Assembly (NCBI GenBank): GCA_038501785.1
Contig: JBAMJR010000170.1
Coordinates: 372,001-436,000, forward strand
DNA length: 64,000 nt
Reading direction: 5' to 3'
Origin: Myoxocephalus aenaeus
Taxonomy: Eukaryota; Chordata; Actinopteri; Perciformes; Cottidae
The notes beneath the pieces were generated by a model, which saw only the letters and a list, made by a program, of their open reading frames with translations, searched no databases and was not told where the DNA came from. The translations under genes and the position numbers were made by a program. Below are positions 11,520 to 25,132 of this stretch, in pieces (position 1 is the stretch's first letter; every line of letters begins with the position of its first letter).

Positions 11520-14500
11520 GTGAGGCTGTTTTGTCTCCATGTGACACCCTCCTCCTGCTGCTGTAGTGGGGTGGCTGTTTGTCTGAGTGTGTGTGGAGCA
11601 CGAGAGGAGCTCCTTGTTTTGCATTGCAGGAGGAGAAAGCTGCTCTGTGCTGCTGCTTGAGAGTGCTGACAGGCTGATTGAGGATGGGATTATCTTTTTT
11701 TTGTATACTTTATACTTCTATTATGGCAGCTGAGGAGTCTTTGTCGGACACAGTGAAGGCTGTGTCCTTGAGTAAATAGAAATAACGTTCCACACTGATC
11801 TGTTCACAGAGCGAGAAAGGACAAATCTAAATAGCCTTTCAAAATAAAAGGTATTAAGAAGCATAACATGTATTCGAGCATCCTCGTGCTCAGAATGATC
11901 TAAATGAATGTGATATTACTGAATTCAGATTGACAAACCAAGCTGGCAGACGTGTGCTTTTGCAGCTCTGCATCCGTTTGTCAACGCTGCTCCGCAGGAC
12001 AGTGTGTGCTGTTCATCGGCAGTAATTCACAGATTCTGTACGGTCTGAACCCGTCCCACACGCTGTCAACATGAAACAATGCTTGTTGTCCCCGCAGGCT
12101 GCGGAAAACAGGGAGAGTAGAAGTAAACCACGAGGGGTTGAATAGATCACAGTCAATGAGGTTGTTGCTGCTGTAATGACGCTTGACTTCAGGCCCTTAC
12201 GTTGCCGATGTAAACATCTCACATGGAGCAGAACCCCACAGGACCATGGAAAAGTGCTAGACTGTGTTCCTACTTTTTTTGGACCAATTCTTTATATTTC
12301 TCTGTTTAGCTCAAACACATACACCCCAGCACTTGGTTATCATACCAACACATTAATGGTAGTGAATAGTAGAAATAGAGAGTCTGCTTATGGTCTTGAG
12401 TGCAGGTTGCGTTCTCCAGCAGCTCCCCAAACGCTACAAAGGACTTCTGAGGTGGTGGATGTCGGATTTTCCACTTACTTTATCTGCCGCCCCCCCCTCC
12501 CCTCGTCTTTCCTTCTTTTTTCTCTGCAGAACAGCTCTTTGATCAGAACAGAATCTCATTGGGAGGTAGCAAGAATGCCGGTCACATCCTCTCAAAGTCA
12601 TACTCTGACTCATTTAACTTGATAATTTCACTCTGCTTCTTTTTTGTCTCGCCTTTGCAGGGATTTGGCTCTTTGTCCTTTTGACAACAAAGAGCCTCAT
12701 ACAGCATCACAGAGGGTTTAAGCAAATGCTAGATTATTCTCTCACATGATTGCTGGCTCAGTTATTTCCTGCAGGGCACTCCACATATCCAGTGTGCAGA
12801 TTGCTTTTCATAAAAATCAGACAGCTACATATATCAACATTGTTGCAGTAACTTTGATTTGACATATTCTAATATCCTCAAAATACTTCAAAACCTAGAC
12901 AGAAACTCACACCACTTGTATGAATTCTTGTTATTTCATTCCCTAAAAGGAGACCTGTTTGGCCCTGTGTCACATGTCCCTTTATTTGGCGATAGCCCTG
13001 GTTTCTGCCATTGTGCTCTGCAGAGAGACTTCGATGTTAATGAATGAAATAATGCCTGGGATTAATTTCCGGTCCTTTGAGCTGTGCACACATACAGCAG
13101 CTCCCAGTCAAGGCACACAGTGACTCTGTGTTACAGTCACACCTATACGCCTACGTAGCCTGCAAAAATCTGCTCATTCCACATTCAGTCACTGTGAACA
13201 TGTTGCCTCTTCATCCTCCCCAAATTGAGATTGGAGACGTCAGTCAGCATTCCCAACTGAGCCGACACCATCACCAGCAGCTGGCAGGGGAGCAGGGGCA
13301 GCTTGAGGGCAGCCAGGACTTTCACTTTTTCTAAAAGGTTGAGGAATTACTGCGAACGCCAGTCCTCCAAAGTAAGCCAAGCATGTACATGTGTGTGGCC
13401 TGCATTGAATAATCAGACGGCAGATGGCTGTTTTGTAATGATTAGTGTTTAATGATTTGCTGCAGGGAGAAAATCAGATCGAGATAGTTTGGGAAAATGC
13501 ACGAGCAGCAACTTCTGAGAATTGGCTCGGCTACAGGTTGCCTGTGTGGGGGGACAGCAGCGTTGTGCAGCTAACGGAGCACAACATGCACTTTAAACTG
13601 GGATTTGTGTAACAATAGAAAAGGTGAAAGGCCTCAAGAAATGAAGAAATGTGAGGTAAGCCATTGGTATTGGAGGGAAATTACTGTTATTGATCAATTG
13701 CTTCATTAAAAGTATGTTTTCTATTCAGATTGCTCAGCAGTCTTTCATGCAAACTGCAGCCTGAGACATTGAGTCACAGCTAAAATATCCGAAACAGGCC
13801 AATTACAGCCATTTTGAAACAGATAAGACTTGAAGGTGATACATTTGATAATCAGAGGATTAATATAGCATCAAACAACTATATGCCATGTAAAGGGAGT
13901 GGAGAAAGTCCACCAGAGCAGAGAATTAAGTCACGTTCCCTCCGAGTGTTTTATAATCAGAGCTTCTCCTTGCTTTGTTGACATCGCCGTGCCGGCCGTG
14001 CACGCTTTTAAAGCATGTTAGTGCACGTGAGGGTGCCCCACTTCCTATAGCTCACAGCCGCTCATATGGCGGTTGTGAGCACTGACAGCGTTCTCCCTCA
14101 GTTAAACACCGTTAGCTCCGTCAGTGCTATTGCGGTTGTCTGCACCGATAGCGCCGTTAGCATCGTTAGCTGCAAGCTGCCGGCACAAACGTCGCCATTT
14201 TGAGAGGCAACAAATGGACCCGTTCTTGTAGTCTGCGCCTCTAAAGTTTATCCAAAGTCCCTAAGATTTCAGATTAAGATGTGTTTACTGTTTAACATAG
14301 TTAAAGTAGTTGGGGTGGCATCTACATGTGCAGTATAATACTACAGGTACTAGAATTCTGAGCGGCAGCAAATACTCATTGCTACATCGTCAGATACACA
14401 TATATACGAGCAGCAGATGCATGTGTTAACAGTGCAGCCAAACAAACAGTTATAGGCAAGTGCAGACATGTTTCAACCCAAGGGAATGGCCACTAGCATT

Positions 14501-17500
14501 GAAACTACTCTGTAGAAGGGATCACATTGAAATGTTACTTAAAAATAGGTTCGGATTTAATACAAATTCAAAAGTCTGACAATCATTTTGGGATTCTTAG
14601 CTGCTCAACTATATTTTCTGCAAGATTTATTTAAAAAAGAAGCAGTTATTACAAGGAAATTCCCCAAAAAATATTATAAAAGCAACACGACTAACTAAAC
14701 ACTATCTATTTGCCTTTTAATTAATTAATTGTTTCTTTGATCATGAAACAACATGTCATTTCAATGGTTATGGCTTTATTCCATAGACCAACATAAAGGT
14801 CTACGTTTCAAAGCCCTGTAAAATCCTGATGGGGGTTCCTGGAAATTGGGACCTGGATGAAAGAGTCTAAAAATAGGCCTGCTGGTATCAGCTCTAAAAA
14901 GGTTTTCAGTCGTAAAATGCAGCCTGGATAAAGCGGTCGATAATCTAGATTATTCTTTCTCTGTCAACAAAGAATGTATCTCACTCACAAGTGTTGTCCG
15001 AGTAGCCCAAAGAAAAAAAATCAGCGGAGGCGGTGAGTGCTACAGAGGAATACATTCATTGTCAGTTTGTGTGGGATTTATTGACAATGTGAAAATCGTA
15101 ACCCCACGTTGCCCTTTAATAAAAGACATTGTCTTGTGCTGCAGTTGACGAGTTGTCTCATCGTGATCATCATTGTCGTCAATGGAAACAGTGAATCCTA
15201 CGTTGATGTATGACAGCTGTATGCCTTTGAAGCCGTCGGCGTGGGCGTTTTGATCTGCGCCTCGCTGATTTGATTAAGTTATTGATGTGTGCACCATCCT
15301 TATAATGTAGATTGTTTTGGTAGGAAGGGAAGTATATTAAGTCCCAATAGTCCCTGCACTGTGAGCCTCCATTTAATCAAACAGTGTTCGTTCTGCTCCT
15401 TGCTGCCTAACACATCACTGGAGAAGCTAGCAGCTCTTCTTTTTTTTTGTTAACCTCTGAGGCAGCAGATAACTAGGACTTTGGCTCACAACTCAGTGAA
15501 TTAAGGAAGCAGTGATGCAGCTTCGGCTGGCTTAATCTACGCTGAAGAAGTCACAAGATGTACATACTCCGGTGTCTCTCAGTCTCACATCAAATCATTT
15601 GCATTATGGTGACAGCCTTCATCTTGTGGTCACCCTGACAAACACACAAAGCAAAGCAAACACACACACACTCTGAGCTGCAAGTGTGTCAATGTGACAC
15701 GACATGCAGAGTCAGCAAGAAGAGGCAAAATAAAGTTGTCTCGTTTTTTGTCTCTCTTCAGGCCTTTTGTAGCAGTGGCCGGCTAATGTGCTGCGTTAGA
15801 GAAGGCTGCTGTGTTTCTCAGGACTGCGTCACTGCGCTGCTCGTTGAGTTTTTGTTCTTGTCTCACCTTTTTGTTCTCTGAAGATTTACTGGCCCTTATT
15901 CCTCTACACTTGGCAAGATTCTTATGATGCATCTTATCAGCATGAGCAAGGTGGAGGAGAGCGCGTGTCTGCCAACTGAAAGGACACCTTTGACGCACAC
16001 ATTACAGACACACTTTACAGACACCCTTTGCCAAAAGTAAACCCAATTCTTCACTTGACAACAGTTTCAGAGCAAATACATAGTTGTAGTTGCAAAATTT
16101 AACAAGAAAAATATAGAAATAGTATATACTAAAGTATAGAAAATTACTGGAAAAAATAAGGGATAAAAAACAACTTAAAACTCTATAACTACATCACAAT
16201 CTTTAATATCCTGTCCAACGTAAAGTAAGCAAAACGGTGGCAAAAACGCAGCAGGTGAACCACCTCGATATGGGGTATTAACATGTGGAGTCACTCATCG
16301 TGGGAAGGACACCAATGGAGTTCTAAAACAATTTCCAGCCAATATGTCAGACCAAAGTTACCATACTTAGTTAAGTTCAAAAAGGTTGGCATGCTCACTG
16401 ATCATATTAAATACCTACCTGTACCAACACTACCAGCCACCACCAGAAGAAGGGGGCCAGAAGAAAACAATGAGGCTCCTGCCAACAGGTGCTTTTTATA
16501 TCGGTTGGGGGAGGAGCCAGGGCTGCGTTCACAAACACTACACCCCATGCTGCGTTCACTACTTTAGGAATTTAGCGTTAGGTTTAGTTAACAAAACCAC
16601 GAATTTAGGTTAGGAAAAACATCATGGTTTGGCTTAATAACAAATACAGAAACCAAGAAAATCAGTAAACACGTCACAAATGTAATTTCACAATAAATAA
16701 AAAAACACCAGCCTCTGCTCTTTAAACGTTTAACGTTGAAGTTAGGAAAAATTTGACTCTTATTTCTTTCGAATGAAGGCTAACTTTATTTATTCTTGTC
16801 TGCTAAATAATGCGCTTTCAAAGATGCTAATTTTTTTGCCAATAGGACATGTAAGACAGTTTTTTAGCAATAGAAAACAATAGACACTCCTTTTACAGGA
16901 TTCTCGTTTCAAATTGAGTCGGCTGAGACATTAAAAGGTTACCCGGTGACAGTGTTCTAGATAAATGACTTGCACTCCTCTGACTTTAATTAGCTAGCTA
17001 GCTAAAGGCCACAGTTGGAAGACTGGTGGTAGGCCAACTCACATGCAAACTGGAGTTAACTGTAATTAGCAGTAACTTTTGCATTTTAGTAGCAGTCTCA
17101 CAATACCCCCGTGTCTGAGCTCTGGTGAAATAAAATCTGTCTTGATAAATCTTCCCAGTTTAAAAAAGGTGGACTGAAACAGTAACATGTTTATTAGCCC
17201 GCTAAGCTCAGGACTGGTCGCAGTGCACAAGGGAAGTTGCGCTTCAAAAAGGTGTTTCACAGCGATGACGCTTGATACGGCACACGTGGTGGGGATTGTG
17301 TTTCAATGAGGGTTATTTGAGACACCGCCACTGTAAAACTGTGTCAGTGTTTCATCTTCTTTTGTTTGGCGACAGCTCGGTTTCTTACTGCGTCTCACCT
17401 TCCTCTGAACGCTGCAGAGTCCACGACTTTGTTTTCACCGAATGTGGTCGTGTTTTGACGTCACTTGGATTCACTGAGCTTTAGGCGCTGCCGATGGAAA

Positions 17501-18437
17501 ACGTTGCTCACTCGGGTGTTGATGGAGCTCCAGGTTCTTTTAGACGCGTGCATTTGCAATGGTCTGATGCATTCGATATATATAGAGTATTTGCCTGCAG
17601 TTGTCTCAATGAGCCAAATAATTAACTTTTTATAAAAGCGTGCATGTCTTAGGTCATTTCAGCCATTGCTAAATGAGACAATGAGACTCTGAGCTGAAGC
17701 CCTTATCTTAAAGTTTAATAACTGCATGTGTGCATTTTTCCTTCAACAAGATCAAGCGCTTCAGCGCCGTGTGATCACATGAAAAGATTTTCGATAAAAC
17801 CCAACTAAAAGCAGACGACAAGTAAATATACCAGCAACAGGCAGAAGACATTGCATTTGACAAATCATTATTTTTTATTTGCAAATGGGAACCTGCACCA
17901 CAGATTGTTTGTGCGTGAACCACAGAGCACGCTCTGGTTGAATACAGACATTAAAAATACAAATGACTAATAGTTTAAATGTACAAAGCAGAGTACATGT
18001 CATCAGCTTTGCAAGTATTTCATATCTGATAATAGGGAAATATATTGAAGCAGCAGAACTATTCAGTGCATAGTTATAATCCTAATTATACAGGTAATAA
18101 TAACAATGCACCTGAGGGCTGACATTGACCGTAATAATAGCAGCTGACCTCAAATCCGCTCAGACCATCCCTTATTAGGACAGATGCAGCAAAAGAGAGC
18201 AGCTGCACCTGCATTTACTCTGTAATAATGACATAATAGGGCGATGTTTACTTCCTCATTTAACGGTGATGGTGATGATATTCAAAAGGTGTCCGTCTTG
18301 AGAGTGTAGCGTCCGCTCTCCACACTGGACTGAATGAGTCGCATCACCTCAGCAAACAGAAAGGAGCACTGTGATCTAGTTTTAGAGACGTCATCCGTTT
18401 CTGCCTTGTGCTTATTGTGTTTCTTCTCTTTTGACAG
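11520..18437 (+). other. fam135b intron 1
   Basis: A 6.9-kb intron between the proposed non-coding exon and the first coding exon. It contains no gene I can support. Around 14040-14220 lies a GTTAGC/CCGTTAGC-rich stretch resembling fish repeats. The 148-aa frame at 12176-12622 shows no recognisable domain and looks like chance. Confidence 0.5.
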
Positions 18438-18534
18438 GTGATGAGTGGGATTGTACCATGTCTGAAGTACAGGGAACACTGGAGTTTTCTGTAGAGTTGC
18501 ACAAGTTTCACAATGTGGATCTCTTTCAAAGAGG
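18438..18534 (+). CDS. fam135b: fam135b exon 2 (20 nt 5' UTR, start codon, residues 1-25)
   Basis: Acceptor ttgacag at 18431-18437. The ATG at 18458 has A at -3 (ACCATGT). It encodes MSEVQGTLEFSVELHKF, the conserved FAM135 N-terminus (human B: MSEIQGTVEFSVELHKF). The donor is gtaagc at 18535. An upstream out-of-frame ATG sits at 18441. Confidence 0.93.
18441..18494 (+). other. Upstream ORF overlapping the fam135b start (17 codons)
   Basis: In exon 2, an ATG at 18441 (G at -3) precedes the real start by 17 nt in another frame. It runs across it to TAG at 18492-18494. Ribosomes using it would pass the true ATG, so it could lower translation. The effect is inferred; the reading frame is seen directly. 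Confidence 0.6.
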
Positions 18535-20275
18535 GTAAGCAATTTTGTTTTTTGCAGATATTACAATTCCAGAGTCATGATATTTGTTTATATTACTTGG
18601 CTTCACAACTGCCAACTCAGCAAACTCGGAGCATATTTGTGTTGAATGCTGACTGAGGACACATTTTATTAATATCTGTCTGTTTTTTGTATTTTTTTTA
18701 CTTTTTGTACCTGAACTGATAAAAACAGATTAAAAATTAATTCAGAACTTCAATTTGCAATGTAAGTGGTTCAATGGTTTCACTGACTTTTGCTCCCTCG
18801 TTCATTACAAACAAATATTTATTACATTTAGCAGTTCACGAGCATGGAAATATATCCCTCCAGATAAACTTTGTTTATTGATGAAATAATTGCTTTGACT
18901 TAATATAAAATACATTATCCCTCCAACCGATTAAAATATTGTTTATCTGCACACACTGCGATAAAAAATAGATTAAAAAAGATGGATGAATACTAATGAA
19001 AATATGCCACATCTTAAAATTATGAAGGTACAATATAATTTATAGAGTAAATTAAAGTCTACTCAGTACATTTGTCTCACTCCACTGAAAAAAAGAAACA
19101 CAATTTGTCCAACTTCTATCTGAGCTGGATGTTGTCAGGCATGTCCGAGAAATACCCATAATCCCCTGCAAATGTATGTCAGGACATCAGGGGGTTTAAT
19201 GAGATGTCGGTTTACAAATCAGCATGGGTTGAACGTGCTTGTCGTTAACATTCAGACAACAGATTATCCGTAAAAGTCAAAACGCTGTATATTTGGTCGA
19301 CATTGAGTTGGGATAAGAAGAATCAGCCTTTTTTTAGCATCTACCTGACCGCATACAAATATTATGCCATAAAAATGTGAACATGGCATGTAGTATACAT
19401 TTTGCATTAACAAAACCAACTGTAGTTTCTAGAAAGCATCATCACACTTAGCTAACCAGAGCTGACACTATATTTATTTCCCCCTAGCTGTTATCTGTAA
19501 TTATAAAAAAATAGCAATTTGTCTAAAATCAGATCTTTGTGAGCGAGGTCGTTGTTCGGTCAGCCGTTGGTTTGTTATTCCACATGAGCAAATGTGCAGC
19601 TAGATTAAACCATGATAGAGAAAAAAAGTAATAACAATTGTAAATCAATTTCTTCAAGGCCTATTGAATTAAATATGAATAGCAATAGTAGACGACACCT
19701 AGAAATACAGAGATAGCCGACATTTAATCTCTATAAACGATAGATAATCAGAATAAAGCACTTTTTAAAACACATTTCCGAAAGGAACACAGATACAGTT
19801 GAGTGTGTTTTCTTCACATGACCTCAGCATTAGTGCAGCATCTGCATTTTCCTCATAATGTAAGCTCTAATTATTTTTGGGGGGTAAAATAATCAGCGCC
19901 CAAAAATGGAGGCATTACAAGTCTGCCATCTGTTTTTGTAGGCCAGTGCTCACCTCAGGATGGCAACACAATAAACACACAATATAATAACAGAAACAAG
20001 TGTGAATAATGTGTGTAAACAAAACAAGTACAATTTAAATGTGTACTCTTCCAGTTGAGTTTTTCATAATAATCTATGACATTAAAAAAGGGCAACGTTT
20101 ATCCTGCTGGGTTGCTACAGGAAGATTAAAACCAGCTTTATCAAAATGATTCTCCCTCTCCAAAAGGGATGGGCTGAAGCTTAATCACGGTAATCCCTTC
20201 GACTGAGTGCACTAATATGTTTGTTTGTACCAGTTGCCATACCATTAAGTATGCCAGACAAATATGTAGTATGTC

Positions 20276-20337
<62 letters not shown>

Positions 20338-23300
20338 TATATCAAATACAGTATGCCAAAAACACCATGCATGTCCCACTTCATCCGTTCCCATTTTACA
20401 GGATGTAAGTCAACATACCTTTCTAGCTATTCCATCCCACAATCCTCAAGAGGGTCAAAGGTTAAAGGAGCAATATTATCACAAAGTAGTTTGTCCCAAT
20501 AGAATACTGCATGGGAGAGTATTTACTTTGCAAGGGGCGCTTCAGTGAAAGTAAAAAGTAAAAAGTAAAAGCATGGGCTTTGCTCCACATTTCTTCCTCT
20601 CTTCTCCCCGTTAAAGTTTTTCTTTTTTGATCCGATGTGAGCAGATTGTAAAGCCCTCTGAGGCAAATTTGTGATTTGGGGCTCTACAAAATGAATTGAA
20701 TTGAATTTGGAAAACAGAGCTGTGGACACTAAAACGAATTGGGTCCCAATGTAAAGACGAATGAGGCTGGTTCAGTGGCCGGAGCATCTCACCACGCAGC
20801 AACGCAATTACTGGAATCAATACGAACCCCTGTACCAGACCGGGGGGCCGGGCAGCTGCCGGGCCCAGTTGTGCACTAATGATTGCATTGAGAGAACTGA
20901 TTAAATCTGCATTTGATTTAAAAGAAGCCAATGACACGTTTAGTTTTCACCAATGGAGACAAAGTTAGAGTCTTGGATCGCTTCAGATAGTCGAATTACG
21001 AAACCAGCTGCATTTTCTTCCGCTATATAACTTTATTTTGCCAACAAAATGTAAACCTTTTATTGTCCTCCCGCATTAATATATATATACTAAAAGGTAT
21101 TTGATAGATCTGTTTCTTTTAAAGTAAATAATACTGTAGTTTATTGAAAATCCAGTCTATAAAGTCTAGAGAACCTCTGCTGTAAGAGGTAGAGGATTAG
21201 TTTCTGACCAGTTACTGGCCCCTTAGTTGACCTATTTCATTCCATAAACACCCCTTATTTATTTATCAACCTCCAAAGCCTTTTTGTTTTTGAGTATAGG
21301 CTGTGATGACTGCATTTACAGCCGATACTCCGGCCCCTCAGATTGCAGACGTGTCCCCGGAGAGCCGAGATGTGCTTTTTACACAAAGCTGCTTTGACTT
21401 AAACTGTCAAAGTGACCTTTTTCAAAGACATGCTTTCTTCCATCGCTGCCTGGTCTGGAATGTCGTGTAAATAATCCTAACGTTAGCCAGTGAGACCGTT
21501 CTCTGTGAATTACTTTTGAAGCTGAAATAACCTCATCTTCTGGGATCAATACAATTTTGTTTTATCTTCAAATGTTTGCTCGTACTGTAGAATTATAACA
21601 CCAGTTCCTTTAACGTACGTTACACTTTACAGCTTTTAAATAGAGGTACATGATTATGTCTTTTCCATTATTAATAACCATTTAGCCCATAAGCCTTTAA
21701 TATTTCAGCAACATTTGTACAATTCATGGCTGATTTTCTTTAACATGACATCGTTAAATTCTGGTCCATGACGTGAAGAGTATTTCTGAAGCTTGAAAGC
21801 TACACGTTTTAATTTAACAGAGCTTCCTGTATTCCATCTAGAGATGACACTTATGTACATTTGAGTCAGAAAATAGATTTTTCAGTCTAGTCCCACGGTT
21901 TTGAAACAGAATTCACTTTGTCCCATGTTTAACAAGAAAAGCACACCTGAATACAGTAGGCTTTAAGTTAAAATGTGTAATATTTGAAGAAATACTACCG
22001 TAAAAGTCGGGTTACAAGCCGCTCCTACCTCCGGTCGGTGTCCCCACTGTAGCGCTGCTGCTTCTAGCACTGCTGCTGCTAGCGCTGTTACTGCTGCTAG
22101 CGCTGCTGATGCTAGCGCTGCTGCTGCTAGCGCTGCTGCTGCTAGCGCAGTTGCTGCTAGCGCTGCTGCTGCTAGCACTGCTGCTGCTAGCGCAGTTGCT
22201 GCTAGCGCTGCTGCTGCTAGCGCAGTTGCTGCTAGCGCTGCTGCTGCTAGCACTGCTGCTGCTAGCGCAGTTGCTGCTAGCGCTGCTGCTGCTAGCGCTG
22301 CTGCTGCTAGAGCTGCTGCCGCCAGCGCTGCTGCCGCCCGCGTCGGGTGTCGAGCGGGGGTGGTCCCGCTACCTTCGGTGGTTGTCGGGGAGCTAGCAGG
22401 AGCGCTAGCAGGAGCGCTAGCAGGAGCGCTAGCTGGCTACAGCGGGGAGCTAACGGGGACACTGACCGAAGGTAGTAGCGGCTTGTAACCCGACTTTTAC
22501 GGTAGTTGAAAATATAGTGAAAACATTTTCCAAGGCAATTCCTCTGACCCTGAGAAGTATTTCACTGGAACACCAGCCCTCCGGCACACATTAAATTCTG
22601 GTGTCAACTGTAGTCATCAGTGAAACATGTCCACCCACAGCAGGTTACTCATCGTGAACCGGAAATGTAAAATATGTGTGAAATAGCATTGCGTGTAAAT
22701 ACCCTGGTGATAGAAAACCAGACTCAGGCAGCCTCTTCTCTTCCCTTTCTTTTGCCATATAAGACATGATATAGAACACGGTTTACTACTCACATTGTGT
22801 ATTTTCCATGTGGGGTCGTCAGCATGTACATTTATTTATTTAGTTTTAAGCTGTTGTGTTTGTGTCGTCTCTCACAGGTTCTACCAGGTGCGCGCCGGGC
22901 TGAAGGTCTCACCTCGAGTGCCCCACAGGTTGATAGTGACAACGCAAGACAATGCAGGTACATCACACACACTGACACATTACATTCATGTAACACATAG
23001 ATTTCACCAGTCAGACAACACTGTCCTTATTCTTGTCTGCAGATACGATCTCAATTTGTGATATTAGTTTTCAGCAATCACATTTTGCTGCCCTTTTTCC
23101 TGTTTGTTTTTGCAGTCTCTTTGTGTTTTTTTGTATCTTTATGGTCATTTTGCATCCTTTCGTGGTTGTTTAGTGTCTTTTTGCAGTCGTTTTGAGTCAA
23201 ATAGGAGTCGTTTTTACCGTCTCTTTGAGGCCGTGTTGCATTCTTTTGTGGTTGTTTAGCATCTTTTTGCAGTCTTGTGATTGACATAGTAGTTGCTTTG

Positions 23301-25092
23301 CATCTTGTTGGTCATTTTGCGTGTTTTTGCAGCAGTTTTGAGTCACATAGGAGTTGTTTTTGAATCTTTTTGAAGTGTTAAATGTCAACTGAACCTGAAC
23401 ATTCAGGGCCCCCTGACCTCTTGGGGCCCTGTGCCTGTGCCCTGCAGGCCCATTCAGTCATTCGTTCATGCAAACAGTTGTATATAAGTTATAAAGGCCA
23501 AAAAAAAAAGAAGACAATGTAATTAATGGCATACAGTATTGACACATTGACTTTGTAGTTCCTGTTTGAACGGGTTGTGTTTTGGCACAGTGATCCGTGT
23601 CCAAAGGGGACTGAGTGTGAGAAAATCTCTCTTGACACCGGATCTCTTTTCACGACCACAGTAAACGTCTGAATTACACACGTGGTGTTGTTCATGCTCG
23701 TCTTTGAAGTGTACGTGAGAACAGTTATTTTTAACACTGTGTTCTGTGGTAAAGTACATGGTAGCAGGAGCATCATTTTAAAGTATGTGGAATATTCACA
23801 TTGTCTACAACCTTCTCTGGATTGTAGTAATCTCACAGACTCGTGCCTTAATGTCTTAGCTGCGTTTTTTTAATTTTTTAGATCTGTCGATTCAAAAGCT
23901 ACGGAAGCCCATTTTCGCCAGTAAAAGAAAAGAAAAAAGAGATACAAAGTCATAATTAGGAGATAGAAAGTTGAAATGATGTGATTAAAAAGTCAAAATT
24001 ATGATTTGTTTTTGTTTTTCTTTCCTGTTATCTGTTGAAAACAAAAATGCCAGTGCCACTGAAGCGCATGCACACTTACTATCTCATCAATTATTGGATG
24101 CCTGGTGTAGCCTCCGGAACAACTCAGTTCAACAACTTCTCTCGTTCTCTAAATTTATTTACTAAATGATCACAAGCAAAGTAGTAAGCGCTGCAATTGC
24201 AAAAGCAGTGAGTGGTACAGCCAACACGCAGGTTGGGCAAAGAACAACTGCCCCACCAACGGAAGTGTTGCCTTTCATACATAGTTTATCGTCACAGGTT
24301 CGTCTCGCCTCGTCCTAACATCTGATTCGCTCTATCCTGTCAAGAGGAGGAGAATCCCGTGTTCTCATCTTTTCTCACAAGACTGGAATGTGCAACGACC
24401 AGTCTGCTTCCATAATGTCAATATACTGATAAACAGTTGTGGGTGTGGGCGTGTGACTAACTTCCCTTGAGAACTGAACATTTCATAGACACAACCAGCT
24501 CCAGCTGCATAGCTGTGTTATACTGACCTCGCTAACCTGAACTTTATTAGACATGAAGAGTAATGCAGAATATAATGATTTATATTATCACTATCTCATA
24601 ACTATGACTTTCTTTCTCATAATTTCGACTTTCTCATCGCATCATTGTTTTATTTTACTGTCAGAAATGGGCTTCCATACAACGAGCTTCAATTAGACAC
24701 AACTAAGGCTTTTCTTAAAATAGGGAAACACACGTAATGCCAGAGGAAAATAAAACAACCATATATTTCAACATATTGCCTATTGAGTCACAATGAATTT
24801 ACCTTGAAAAGCACCAATGTATATTTACTGTGGGTAAAACCCCAGAATGAAAAATAACCATTTATTTACTGTGCGCAGTAAATGAATCTATCGGTGTGTT
24901 TCGGCCATTGTCTTAGCTATAGGGCTGTCAACGAATAATCGAAATTCTAATATATATTCGAATAGTTGTTAAAAACAGAATTTCGAATGTGAAAATTAAT
25001 ATTCGAATGTAAAAAAAAAAAAAAATAAGTATTTCGGAGGATAATTATCGTGAATCTGGCAACCCCAGCCGCGGCCGCGATGAAGTGTCCTC

Positions 25093-25132
<40 letters not shown>

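Larger units (their letters stand above)
18535..22877 (+). other. fam135b intron 2
   Basis: A 4.3-kb AT-rich intron holding an (AT)n tract, a fish repeat tail (20588-20708) and the minisatellite-bearing foldback element at 21998-22502. No other gene was seen. Confidence 0.6.

Noticed and set aside
12205..12225. miR-30-like seed TGTAAACATC on the plus strand
   Set aside because: miR-30 genes lie in ohnologous regions of this kind, but only the first 10 bases match and there is no partner arm forming a hairpin.
12176..12622. 148-aa plus-strand frame in fam135b intron 1
   Set aside because: No similarity, low-complexity end and no splice or promoter support.
22054..22341. CRISPR-like array
   Set aside because: Units are contiguous 15-bp tandem repeats with no spacers, and the sequence is a vertebrate genome.
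21963..22396. 95-96 aa Leu/Ala-rich frames on both strands
   Set aside because: Products of the 15-bp GCTGCTGCTGCTAGC array; open in several frames because the unit length is a multiple of 3.
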